64,000 bases of DNA, taken from Sphingomonas sp. JC676 (GTDB lineage Bacteria; Pseudomonadota; Alphaproteobacteria; Sphingomonadales; Sphingomonadaceae). The position numbers and the translations under genes are program-made. The DNA lies in the NCBI RefSeq assembly GCF_014489075.1, contig NZ_JACTGR010000001.1:806001-870000 (forward strand). The letters are read 5' to 3'. The notes below the pieces were generated by a model, which saw nothing but the letters and a program-made list of their open reading frames with translations, was not told the DNA's origin and did not search any database. Positions 10,840-18,883 of the stretch are shown here, one piece after another (positions within the stretch are counted from its first letter, which is position 1; each line of letters opens with the position of its first letter).

Positions 10840-11190
10840 TTACAGGCGTTCCAGGGTCACCGCCGCCAAGGCGCGGCACAGGTGCCAAACACAAGCCGAT
10901 GCAGCCCAAAGGCCGAGCAGCCACCATGCCAGGGACCACAATCCGCCCACAAGCGGTCCCGCAAAAACCACTGGCATGAACGAGAGCATCACAGCCCCCT
11001 GATACAGATACTCCGCCTGACGATTTATTCCGCAGGACGATGTGCTCAGGGCGAAAGGTCCGTCGGGTGCCACCGAATAGTCGATGGGACACATGTGGCC
11101 GATGAAAGCACCTACGACCGGTGCACCGACCGGGCTCAGCAAAAGCAGCAGAAATATCGCGGCTCGAACGAGATGTTTGCAAGCGGTCAT
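10840..11190 (-). CDS. Small integral membrane protein of unknown function
   Basis: A 116-residue protein with an N-terminal hydrophobic helix (about 9-30), a middle extracytoplasmic-looking loop containing two Cys residues (GHMCPID and STSSCGIN), and two further hydrophobic helices (about 64-105, rich in Trp and Leu). The segmentation is that of a genuine membrane protein rather than a chance frame, but the upstream ribosome binding site is weak, so the start is uncertain. It stands alone, convergent with ndk. I recognise no family. Confidence 0.5.
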   Translation of the reverse strand: MTACKHLVRAAIFLLLLLSPVGAPVVGAFIGHMCPIDYSVAPDGPFALSTSSCGINRQAEYLYQGAVMLSFMPVVFAGPLVGGLWSLAWWLLGLWAASACVWHLCRALAAVTLERL

Positions 11191-11366
11191 GATGCCCGAT
11201 CCAGAGCTTTGCGCCTTCAGCGGGATCGCTGAAACCGGGTGGCCGCTCTAGTCGGGCAATGTGCAGATATGATGCGGTGCGCGTTGGCTTTCCGCCGGTA
11301 ATGGACTGCGCGATCTCGCGGCTTGTGCCGCATGTGTTTCAGACGAAGGTAGCGGTCCGAACGGCT

Positions 11367-12755
11367 TTAACGCGGCAAGGCGATCGTCGCGATCAACCCG
11401 CCGCCGTCGCGGTTCGCCAGCGAGATCGTGCCGCCGGCATCGTGGACGATCGCGCGGGCGAGCGCCAATCCCAGACCGATTCCGCCGGTATCGCGATTGC
11501 GCGATTCCTCGAGCCGCATGAACGGATCGAACACCGCGTCGATCTTGTCGGGCGGGATGCCCGGGCCGCGATCGCACACCTGCACCTCGACCGAATGTTC
11601 GCGGGGTACCAGGAAGACTTCGGCGCCGCCGCCATATTTGACGGCATTCTCGATCAGGTTGCGGACCGCACGGCGCATCAGCGTGGGCCGCAGGTGCATC
11701 GCCAGGCGCGGCGTTTCCTCGAAGGTGACGTCGTGATCGAGATCGCGGAAATCCTCCACCACCGCATCGACCAGCGCAGAAAGATCGACATCGGTCATCT
11801 TCTCGCTGGGGCGGCCTAGACGCGCGAGCGAGAGGATGTCGTCCAGCGTGCGGCTCATCTCGTCGATCGTGTCGGCCATCCGCGCGCGATCGTCCTCGTC
11901 CTCGACCGATTCGATGCGAACGCGCAGCGCCTGGAGGGGCGTGCGCAGATCGTGGCCGATCGCGCCGAGCATGCGGTCCTTCTCGTCCAGCATGCCGTTC
12001 ACGCGGCGGCTGAGCGCATTGTACGCGCCGATCACCGCGCGGACCTCGCCCGATCCCTGTTCTTCGAGCGGCGGGGTGCCGTCGCCGGGCTTGAAGCTGC
12101 GCGCGGCCTGGGCGAGGGTGCGCAGCGGCATGGCGATGCGGCGCCCGGCGAGCAGCACCGGCACCAGCACGACGATGTAGAGGATCAGCGTCTGCGCGAT
12201 CAGCTGCCAGATCAGCGCCAGCTCGGTACGCGGCCAGGGCGATCCGAGCGCAAGCCAGCCCTTGCCCGGCAGCTCGACCGCGACGACCAGCTCGGCCCCC
12301 ATGCGCTGCAATCGTTCGACGCGGCGCGGCCCGAGCTCCTTCAGCACCCGTTCGTCGAGCTTGAACGGCCGGACGATCGCGACGAGCTGGCCGACATGGG
12401 TACCGCCCTCTTCGAGGCCCCTGCGAATGCTGGCCTCCAGATCGGCGCGGCGACCGGCATTGGCATCGAGCGGATTGGTCGCGTGCAATTGCACGCGCGT
12501 TCGCGGGTCGGTGAGGTAGCCGCCCCGTGGGATCCGGATCGCATCGGGTAGCGCCGAGCGCGTCGCCAGCAGCCGATCGGATGCGTCGGTGAGGCGCGTG
12601 ACGGTGGGTACGATCACCTGGGCGAAGCGCGCGGCCTGGCGCTCGCGCAGCAGCAGCCCGAAATTGATCGCCTGCGCGACGAACAAGGCGACGCCAACCA
12701 GCAGCGCGATCTGGCCTGCCAGGCTCTTCGGGTAGAAACGCGACAGCGCCTTCAT
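11367..12755 (-). CDS. Sensor histidine kinase, two-component system
   Basis: The 462-residue protein has a transmembrane helix at about 12-36, a periplasmic sensor region of roughly 145 residues, a second helix at about 181-203 and a HAMP-like linker. The dimerisation box AIGHDLRTPLQALR carries the phosphoacceptor His268, and the ATPase domain has an N box (NLIENAVKYGGG), a G1 box (CDRGPGIPPD) and GGIGLGLALARAI. This is the EnvZ-like layout. It follows the response regulator by 22 bases and would phosphorylate it. The EF-hand gene upstream suggests a cation-related signal, which is inference. Confidence 0.9.
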   Translation of the reverse strand: MKALSRFYPKSLAGQIALLVGVALFVAQAINFGLLLRERQAARFAQVIVPTVTRLTDASDRLLATRSALPDAIRIPRGGYLTDPRTRVQLHATNPLDANAGRRADLEASIRRGLEEGGTHVGQLVAIVRPFKLDERVLKELGPRRVERLQRMGAELVVAVELPGKGWLALGSPWPRTELALIWQLIAQTLILYIVVLVPVLLAGRRIAMPLRTLAQAARSFKPGDGTPPLEEQGSGEVRAVIGAYNALSRRVNGMLDEKDRMLGAIGHDLRTPLQALRVRIESVEDEDDRARMADTIDEMSRTLDDILSLARLGRPSEKMTDVDLSALVDAVVEDFRDLDHDVTFEETPRLAMHLRPTLMRRAVRNLIENAVKYGGGAEVFLVPREHSVEVQVCDRGPGIPPDKIDAVFDPFMRLEESRNRDTGGIGLGLALARAIVHDAGGTISLANRDGGGLIATIALPR

Positions 12756-12777
12756 ACGGCCATCGCCGCCTGACGTG

Positions 12778-13497
12778 TCACAGGCGAGTCACTTCGGCGG
12801 CGAGCGTATAGCCGCCGCCCCAGACCGTCTTGATCAGCCCGGGATTCTTGGGATCGGGCTCGATCTTCTTGCGCAGTCGGCTGACCTGATTGTCGATCGC
12901 GCGATCGAAGGCGGCGGCCTCGCGGCCCTGGGTCAGGTCGAGCAATTGATCGCGGGTGAGCACCTGGCGCGGGCGCGTCACCAGCGTGTGGAGGAGATTA
13001 TATTCGCCGGTCGAAAGCGGGACCGACACGCCTTCGCGGTCGACCAAAGTGCGCTCGCCGGTCTTGAGCACCCAGCCGGCAAAGGCGAAGCTGCCGCTTT
13101 CGGGCGCATGCTGCTTCGATCCGCCGGCCGACCAACGGCGCAGCACAACCTTGATTCGCGCCGAGAGCTCGCGGGGCGAGAAGGGTTTCACGACATAATC
13201 GTCCGCGCCCATCTCCAACCCGACGATGCGATCGGTCTCCTCGCTGCGCGCGGTGAGCAGGATCACGGGCGTATCGCTGGTCTCGCGGATGTGGCGGCAC
13301 AGGCTGAGCCCGTCTTCGCCCGGCATCATGATATCGAGGATGACGAGATCGATCGCATAGGCAGCCATGCGGGCGCGTGCGCCCTCGGCATCGCCGGCCT
13401 GCGTCACGCGGAAGCCTTGCTTGGTCAAATATTGGGCGAGGGGCTCGCGGATCGATCGTTCGTCATCGACCAGGAGGAGGTGCGGAATCTCGGACAT
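12778..13497 (-). CDS. OmpR-family DNA-binding response regulator
   Basis: The 239-residue protein has a receiver domain (LLLVDDE acidic pocket, phosphoacceptor Asp55 in VILDIMMPGEDG, conserved Lys in YVVKPFSPREL) and a C-terminal winged-helix domain (about 135-235, ending with the Trp/Gly-rich KTVWGGGYTL). It is expected to be phosphorylated by the kinase encoded 22 bases downstream and to regulate transcription. Its target genes cannot be read from the window, though the EF-hand gene upstream in the same direction is a likely candidate. Confidence 0.93.
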   Translation of the reverse strand: MSEIPHLLLVDDERSIREPLAQYLTKQGFRVTQAGDAEGARARMAAYAIDLVILDIMMPGEDGLSLCRHIRETSDTPVILLTARSEETDRIVGLEMGADDYVVKPFSPRELSARIKVVLRRWSAGGSKQHAPESGSFAFAGWVLKTGERTLVDREGVSVPLSTGEYNLLHTLVTRPRQVLTRDQLLDLTQGREAAAFDRAIDNQVSRLRKKIEPDPKNPGLIKTVWGGGYTLAAEVTRL

Positions 13498-13584
13498 GGG
13501 ATCAGCGTACCAATTCGCACGCGAGAAGGAAGTGCCGGGCGGGCGAGGAGGCGGGAAGCCCGCCCGGCAAGTTCCGGCTGACCT

Positions 13585-14073
13585 TCAATTGCCGTCGGGG
13601 GCGGAAGGCGGGTCAGCCGGCGGGGTCTGGGGAGCGCTGCCGGGGGCGGGCATCGCTTGGTCATGGCCGCCGCGCATCGACATCATCCGCTGCATCACGG
13701 CGTCGCGCTCGGACTGGTCGATCTTGCCGTCATGATTGGTATCGATCCGGTCGAAGCGCTTGTTGGCCTGGGCGCGCTGCTCTTCGAGCGTGACCGCGCC
13801 GTCGCCATTCGCATCAGTGCGGCCCATCATGCGGGGGCGGGTGCCTTCGGCGAACACCTTGCGCTCGTCGGCGGTGACCTTGCCGTCCTTGTTGGCATCG
13901 AGTTTGGCGAAGCGCGCGTCGACATCGGCGAGCATCTCTTCGCGAGTGACTATGCCGTCGCCATTGGCGTCGGCGCGGGCAAGGGGATCGCGGCGCTGAT
14001 GATCCTGGGCGGCAAGCGCGCTGCCGGCGACTAGCGTGGCGCACAGCGCGGCGGCGGGGATCAGCTGCTTCAT
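13585..14073 (-). CDS. Exported EF-hand calcium-binding protein
   Basis: A 162-residue protein with a signal peptide (MKQLIPAAALCATLVAGSALAAQ) and four EF-hand loops: DANGDGIVTREE, DANKDGKVTADE, DANGDGAVTLEE and DTNHDGKIDQSE. Each keeps the Ca2+-ligand Asp/Asn/Gly pattern. The tail is Met- then Pro-rich. The ATG at 14073 has GGAG nearby and starts the signal peptide; an upstream in-frame ATG at 14160 does not. It is transcribed in the same direction as, and 87 bases ahead of, the response regulator, suggesting a small Ca2+-linked operon. Binding is inferred from the loops. Confidence 0.88.
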   Translation of the reverse strand: MKQLIPAAALCATLVAGSALAAQDHQRRDPLARADANGDGIVTREEMLADVDARFAKLDANKDGKVTADERKVFAEGTRPRMMGRTDANGDGAVTLEEQRAQANKRFDRIDTNHDGKIDQSERDAVMQRMMSMRGGHDQAMPAPGSAPQTPPADPPSAPDGN

Positions 14074-14249
14074 TACGCGATACTCCGGGGAAGACTTGCC
14101 CGGCGAGGGGAGGGGGGACACCCTCGCCGGGGGAACTTGCCGGCGAGAGGAGGGGGACACTCTCGCCGTGACAACCTTTTGGCGGGCGCCTGTCTCAGCG
14201 GTTTGTCACGATCTGGGTAATGTGTCGCAAATTGTCGCAGGCCAGGATT

Positions 14250-15026
14250 TCACGCGAAGATTGCGACACCCTGCATCGCCTCGGCGATCAGGTCCCCAGT
14301 GGCGTTCCACACGGTCATACGCTGGCTGGAATAGCCGTTCTTCGCAATATCCGCGGCGGAGGCGAGCAGCCACCAGCCGTCCTCGGTCGCGGGCTGGGCC
14401 GCGACGAAATTGATCTGCCAGTTGAGCGAGCTGAGCGGCGCGCGGCGATCCTCGATCAGCTTGAACGCGGCGGGCGGGAGCGCGTCGCCGATCGCCATCA
14501 GCTCGACCATCGGGTGGAGATTGTCGCGGCCGCGCAGCCGGGCCCAGCGCAGCCATTCGGCCGGGCCGGGCGCCGCCTTGGGATCGTGGAAATTGAAATT
14601 GCTGGTGAAGAAGCTGTCGTCCGGGCCGGTGTAGATTTCGGCGTTCGGCGCGGGCGGCGCGATCGGCGCGCGGGGCGCCGTGTCGTGCGCCACGGCCGAG
14701 CTGAGCGGCGCCATGAAGACGAAGGTGGCGCGCAGGCCGAGTCCGGCCTCGCACGCTACATCGGCCTGGAGGAAGGCGGCGTTGCGGCCCCGGCGCAGCT
14801 TTGTGGCGGTGACGGTGACCCCGCCGGCGAGCGGGCCGATGAATGCGACCTGCGCCGAACGCAGTGGCGGCAGATCGGGTTCGCATTCGAGCGCCGCCTG
14901 CAGCGCCAGCGCCGCCGAGAGCCCGCCATAGGCGGTGCGGCCCTGCATCCAGTCGCCGGGGACGGTGCAGGTGAAGCCGGCCTCGGTGCGCGCGGCGCTC
15001 GCCAATATGTCGGCGATCGGCGTCAT
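14250..15026 (-). CDS. Acyl-CoA thioesterase, TesB-like (hot-dog) family
   Basis: The 258-residue product resembles the double hot-dog thioesterases that hydrolyse acyl-CoA. It has an N-terminal half with the GRTAYGGLSAALALQAAL helix (about 30-47) and QVAFIGPLAGGVTV, and a C-terminal half with LSSLNWQINF and DGWWLLASAADIAKNGYSSQRM. Its ATG overlaps the upstream acyl-CoA synthetase stop by four bases, so the two are translationally coupled. It may release free acid or limit accumulation of CoA esters formed by the ligase. The substrate is unknown. Confidence 0.8.
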   Translation of the reverse strand: MTPIADILASAARTEAGFTCTVPGDWMQGRTAYGGLSAALALQAALECEPDLPPLRSAQVAFIGPLAGGVTVTATKLRRGRNAAFLQADVACEAGLGLRATFVFMAPLSSAVAHDTAPRAPIAPPAPNAEIYTGPDDSFFTSNFNFHDPKAAPGPAEWLRWARLRGRDNLHPMVELMAIGDALPPAAFKLIEDRRAPLSSLNWQINFVAAQPATEDGWWLLASAADIAKNGYSSQRMTVWNATGDLIAEAMQGVAIFA

Positions 15027-16531
15027 CGGACGAGATAACGGTCGCGAAGCTCGCGTTTGAGCACCTTGCCGATCGTGTTGCGCGGCAGTTCGTCGACCTT
15101 CTCGAGCGTGGAGAGGCGTTGGGTCTTGCCGACACGCGCGTTGAACCAGGCGAGGATGTCACCGGGCTCGCCCGTACCGACATAGAAGCCGACCGGCGTC
15201 TCGCCCCACTCCTCCGAGGGCACGCCGACGACGCTGCAATCGTTGACTTGCGGATGCTCGGCGAGCACGGCTTCCAGGTCCGACGGATAGATGTTGAACC
15301 CGCCCGAGATGATCAGGTCCTTCTTGCGGTCCATCAGGATCAGGAAGCCGTCCTCGTCGAACCGGCCGACATCGCCGTGGCGGATGAAGTGGTTGCCCTC
15401 CGCATCGTGCCAGGTTGCGGCGCCGGTCGCATCCTTGCGGCCGTGATAGCCGGTCATCATCGCAGGCGAGCGGCCGACGACCTCGCCCATCTCGCCGCGC
15501 GCAACCTCGTTGCCTTCTTCGTCGATCAGGCGGATGTCGTTGCCCGGAAGCGGCTGGCCGACGGTGTGGAGCTTGGTCGGATGGGCATTGCAGACCAATG
15601 CGCAGGTGCCGCCGCCTTCGGTCATGCCGTAATATTCGACGAGCAGCCCCGGCCAGCGCGCGACGACATCGGCCTTGAGCGCGGCGGAGAAGGGCGCGCT
15701 GGTGCAGGTCTTGAAGCGGAAGCTCGACAAATCGTGCGCGTCGAAATCGGGGAGCGCCATGATCCGCTGATACTGGACCGGGACCAGCATGGCATGCGTC
15801 GCGCGGTGCCTTTCGGCGAGGCGGACGAATTCGGCGGCATCGAACTTGGGCATCAGCACCGCCGTGCCGCCCCAGGCGAGGGTGGGCAGGAAGCTGACCA
15901 AAGTGGTGTTCGAATAGAGCGGGGTCGCGACCATCGTAACGGCATCGCCGAAGCCGGCGGGCGCGCGGCTGATATGGGTCCAGCGCATCGCATGCGGCTG
16001 AACGATGCCCTTGGGCGTGCCGGTGGTGCCCGAGGAATAGATGATGTTGAAGGCGTCGTCGGAGGTGCGGGTGACGGCTTCTGGGCGAGCATCCTCGGGG
16101 GCGAGCCAGTCGTCGAGCCGCTCCATGGCGACCTTCCGGGCGGCGACGTCGAGGCCGGCATGCGCGGCATCGTGGAACAGGATCGGCGCGCCGCAATCGG
16201 CGATCATCGCGGTAAGCTGCTCGGGGGTGGCCGAAGGCGCGAGCGGGGCGGCGACGCAGCCGGCGCGCAGGGCTCCGAGGAACACCAGCGCATAGTCGAT
16301 CGAGCTGGGCGCGAGGATCGCCACCGCGGCGCCTGGGGGAACGCCGTCGCGCTGGAGCGCTGCTGCGACGCGGTCCATGCCGCGGTCCAGCTGCACGAAG
16401 TTGAGTGCCGCGTGGCCAACGACCAGTGCGGTTTTGTCGCCCCGTTCGCGGGCATGCGCGGCGATAAGATCGGGCAGCGTCGCGAAGTCGCTGGCCAGCA
16501 TCGTCGCGGCGCTTGCAGGTGTCTCGCCCAT
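15023..16531 (-). CDS. AMP-forming acyl-CoA synthetase
   Basis: The 502-residue adenylate-forming enzyme activates a carboxylic acid to its CoA thioester through an acyl-AMP. Motifs are P-loop IIYSSGTTGTPKGIV (about 165), YYGMTEGGG, the hinge region GRFDEDGFLILMDRKKD, GGFNIYPSDLEAVL and the C-terminal RNTIGKVLKREL with the catalytic Lys. The ATG at 16531 is taken because sequence upstream is unlike the family; a further ATG ten codons in is also possible. It is coupled to the downstream thioesterase and follows the GST gene. The chain-length preference cannot be told. Confidence 0.9.
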   Translation of the reverse strand: MGETPASAATMLASDFATLPDLIAAHARERGDKTALVVGHAALNFVQLDRGMDRVAAALQRDGVPPGAAVAILAPSSIDYALVFLGALRAGCVAAPLAPSATPEQLTAMIADCGAPILFHDAAHAGLDVAARKVAMERLDDWLAPEDARPEAVTRTSDDAFNIIYSSGTTGTPKGIVQPHAMRWTHISRAPAGFGDAVTMVATPLYSNTTLVSFLPTLAWGGTAVLMPKFDAAEFVRLAERHRATHAMLVPVQYQRIMALPDFDAHDLSSFRFKTCTSAPFSAALKADVVARWPGLLVEYYGMTEGGGTCALVCNAHPTKLHTVGQPLPGNDIRLIDEEGNEVARGEMGEVVGRSPAMMTGYHGRKDATGAATWHDAEGNHFIRHGDVGRFDEDGFLILMDRKKDLIISGGFNIYPSDLEAVLAEHPQVNDCSVVGVPSEEWGETPVGFYVGTGEPGDILAWFNARVGKTQRLSTLEKVDELPRNTIGKVLKRELRDRYLVR

Positions 16532-16592
16532 GAGCGGAGAGCTAAGCGAGCGCCGCGACGAATGCCATACGCAAAATTCGAAAAATGCGCGG

Positions 16593-17297
16593 TCAGGCCT
16601 CTTGCGTGCTCGCCGCGGTCTGGCCGAACAGCACCGCGCGCTGTTCATCGGTCATCGGGGTGGCATAGGAACGGACCTCGCCGCCCTTCTCGTAGGCGCG
16701 GATCGTCGCGGGGCGCGCGGCTATGCTCTCGAACCAGCGCTTGAGGTTGGGGAAATCGTCGAGATTCTGCTGATGCGCCTCGTGCGGGACGATCCACGGA
16801 TAGCAGGCCATGTCGGCGATCGAGTAATCGCCGGCGATGAAGTCGCGCCCCTCGAGGCGCTTGTTCAGAACGCCGTAGAGCCGGTTGGTCTCATTGACAT
16901 AGCGGTTGATTGCATATTCGATCTTCTCGGGCGCGTAGACGCCGAAATGGCCGTTCTGCCCGGCCATCGGGCCGAGGCCACCCACCTGCCACATCAGCCA
17001 TTGCAGGATCTCGGTGCGCTCGCGCGGCGTCTCGCCGTAGAATTTGCCGGCCTTCAGCGCGAGGTAGATGAGGATCGCGCCGCTTTCGAACACGCTGATC
17101 GGCTCGCCGCCATCGGCGGGCGCGCGATCGATGATCGCGGGCATGCGATTGTTGGGCGAGAACTTCAGGAACTCGGGCTTGAACTGGTCGCCGATGCCGA
17201 TGTTCACCGGATGTATTTCGTAATCGAGCCCGGCTTCTTCGAGGAACAGCGTGATCTTGTGGCCGTTCGGGGTGGGCCAGTAATAGAGCTCGATCAT
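16593..17297 (-). CDS. Glutathione S-transferase (YfcG/nu-class like)
   Basis: The 234-residue protein has an N-terminal thioredoxin-fold domain (MIELYYWPTPNGHKITLFLEE, with the Thr/Asn-type active site of nu-class GSTs, and the PAII strand before FESGAILIYLA) and an all-helical C-terminal domain (WLMWQVGGLGPMAGQ, YSIADMACYPWI). It would use glutathione for disulfide reduction or conjugation in the cytoplasm. GGAG is well placed before the ATG at 17297. It lies between the MFS gene and the acyl-CoA synthetase, all leftward, and may join a detoxification or catabolic unit. Confidence 0.88.
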   Translation of the reverse strand: MIELYYWPTPNGHKITLFLEEAGLDYEIHPVNIGIGDQFKPEFLKFSPNNRMPAIIDRAPADGGEPISVFESGAILIYLALKAGKFYGETPRERTEILQWLMWQVGGLGPMAGQNGHFGVYAPEKIEYAINRYVNETNRLYGVLNKRLEGRDFIAGDYSIADMACYPWIVPHEAHQQNLDDFPNLKRWFESIAARPATIRAYEKGGEVRSYATPMTDEQRAVLFGQTAASTQEA

Positions 17298-17349
17298 CGG
17301 GTAAATCTCCGCCTTTGGACAGGCGCGGGAGATGGGTGGCGGCTCCTCG

Positions 17350-18570
17350 TTACGCAACCGTCGCGGGCGCGGATTTGACCCGCGGGACCACCTTGATCGC
17401 GACGATCAGCAGTGCGGAGAAAGCGAGCGCTGCGGCCAGCACGAAATTGCCGCCGGTGAAGCCGCGCTCCGATCCGAACGCCAGCGTCTGGCTGAGCACC
17501 AACGGCGCGAAGATCAAGGCAACGCTGTTGAGGCTGGCCATGCCGCCCTGCAGCGCGCCCTGGTGCGAGGCGTCGGTGATGCGCGAGAGCAGGGCGTTGA
17601 TCGAGGGCCAGGCGAGCGCCTGCAGCGCGCCCGCCGCGATCAGGCAATAAATCATCCAGCCCTCCCGCACGAAGGAATAGCAGGCGAACACCGAACCTCC
17701 GATAAGCATGCCGAACACCACGGTGCGCTCCTCGCCATAGCGGGCGATCGCCTTGCCCGTGACGAGCATCTGGACGGTGGCCATCGCCAGCCCCGAGGCC
17801 GCCAGCGACCAGCCGATCGCCTGTTCGTTCCAGCCCAGCGCCAGCTCGGCGAAAAAGGCCCAGGTGGCGGGATAGACCATGTGCGCGAACTGCCAGAGGA
17901 AGGCGGCGAGCAGCAGCCATTTGGCGTTGCCGGCGTGGAACAGCGGCTTGAACGCCGCGAAGATATGCGCCTGGCGCAGGTCGAACGGGCGGCGGCGATC
18001 GGGCGTCATCGTCTCCGGCATCACGATCAGGATCCACAGCGCGTTGAGCCCGGCGAGCACGGCGGCGGCGATGAACGGGGCGCGCGGGCCGAACGAGGCG
18101 AGCAGCCCGCCCAAAGCCGGTCCGAGGATGAAGCCGATGCCGAATGCCGCGCCCATCAGGCCGAAGGTGGCGCCGCGCTTCTCGGGCGGGGTGACGTCGG
18201 CAAGCACGGCGTTTGCCGGTCCATAGACCGCCCCGGCTATGCCAGCGACGACACGCCCGACGAACAGCCACCCGATCGTCGGCGCGGCGGCCATCAGCGC
18301 ATAGTCGGCAGCGAAAGCGAGCATCGAGAACAAAAGCACCGGGCGCCGTCCGATACTGTCGCCCAGGCTCCCGAGGATGGGCCCGGCGAAGAACTGCGCC
18401 AGCGCGAAGGCGACGAGCATATAGCCGCCGATCCGCGTCGCGTCGGCCAGCCCGACATGCGCGAGTTCGACGACCAGCCGGGGAAGGACGGGGAGGACGA
18501 TGCCGAAACCGATCGAATCGATCAGCACGGCGGACAGCACGATCGGCACCGCGCGATGGTGGAATTGCAT
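17350..18570 (-). CDS. MFS transporter of the TetA (TCR/Tet) type
   Basis: A 406-residue, 12-helix major facilitator. The family signature lies in the loop after helix 2 (GPILGSLGDSIGRRPVLLFS), and the motif VTPPEKRGATFGLMGAAFG with GFILGPALGGLL is characteristic of tetracycline-efflux-like members. These proteins export small hydrophobic compounds by proton antiport; sphingomonad members are usually not proven tetracycline exporters, so the substrate is open. It is first in a leftward run with GST, acyl-CoA synthetase and thioesterase. Confidence 0.88.
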   Translation of the reverse strand: MQFHHRAVPIVLSAVLIDSIGFGIVLPVLPRLVVELAHVGLADATRIGGYMLVAFALAQFFAGPILGSLGDSIGRRPVLLFSMLAFAADYALMAAAPTIGWLFVGRVVAGIAGAVYGPANAVLADVTPPEKRGATFGLMGAAFGIGFILGPALGGLLASFGPRAPFIAAAVLAGLNALWILIVMPETMTPDRRRPFDLRQAHIFAAFKPLFHAGNAKWLLLAAFLWQFAHMVYPATWAFFAELALGWNEQAIGWSLAASGLAMATVQMLVTGKAIARYGEERTVVFGMLIGGSVFACYSFVREGWMIYCLIAAGALQALAWPSINALLSRITDASHQGALQGGMASLNSVALIFAPLVLSQTLAFGSERGFTGGNFVLAAALAFSALLIVAIKVVPRVKSAPATVA

Positions 18571-18703
18571 CTGTCGTCCCCAAGTTCGGCGATGTTTTAA
18601 CCGATTGCGTCCGTTCCAAAAGCCACAAAAGTCGCACTCCTCACGTGGGTCAACGCCCGCGGTGTTTTGAGTCCGGCTTCGATTGTGGCGACCACCCTTC
18701 TAT

Positions 18704-18733
18704 CGTCACCCCGGCCGAAGTGCCGGGGTGACG
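18704..18733. repeat. Short palindromic intergenic repeat (single hairpin)
   Basis: A near-perfect hairpin, CACCCCGG-CCGAAGT-GCCGGGGTG, flanked by CGT and ACG. It is a single-hairpin relative of the two-hairpin elements at 35407, 36682, 47551 and 62966. Confidence 0.7.
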
Positions 18734-18820
18734 AACGAGTTGGGCTCTACCACGATTGGAACAATAAGGGAACACTGCACAGGCGCGGCATATGGAAAAG
18801 GGATTTCTTACACCGAGCGC

Positions 18821-18849
18821 TTGACGCTCGCTTGTCCATACCGCAATTT
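18821..18849 (+). promoter_or_regulatory. Candidate promoter with overlapping repeats for the acyl-CoA dehydrogenase gene
   Basis: TTGACG (18821-18826) is separated by 17 bases from CAATTT (18844-18849). The -35 lies inside the inverted repeat CGAGCG-N5-CGCTCG (18814-18830). CGCTTG occurs at 18819 and 18829 (10 bases apart), with an inverted partner in CGCTTGT-N18-ACAAGCG ending at 18860. Such packing suggests regulator binding; the -10 match is modest. Confidence 0.45.
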
Positions 18850-18883
18850 CGAAACAAGCGTTGGAAAGGCGCAGGAGAGGTAA

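Larger units (their letters stand above)
18571..18883. other. Intergenic region between MFS gene and acyl-CoA dehydrogenase
   Basis: This 313-base divergent spacer holds no gene. It contains a single-hairpin copy of the GC-rich palindromic repeat (18704-18733) and, closer to the dehydrogenase, a promoter-like TTGACG at 18821 amid three copies of CGCTTG. It must serve both divergent transcription units. Confidence 0.6.

Noticed and set aside
17350..18570. A true tetracycline-resistance gene
   Set aside because: The TetA-like motif is shared by many chromosomal MFS proteins of unknown substrate, and no tetR partner is adjacent.
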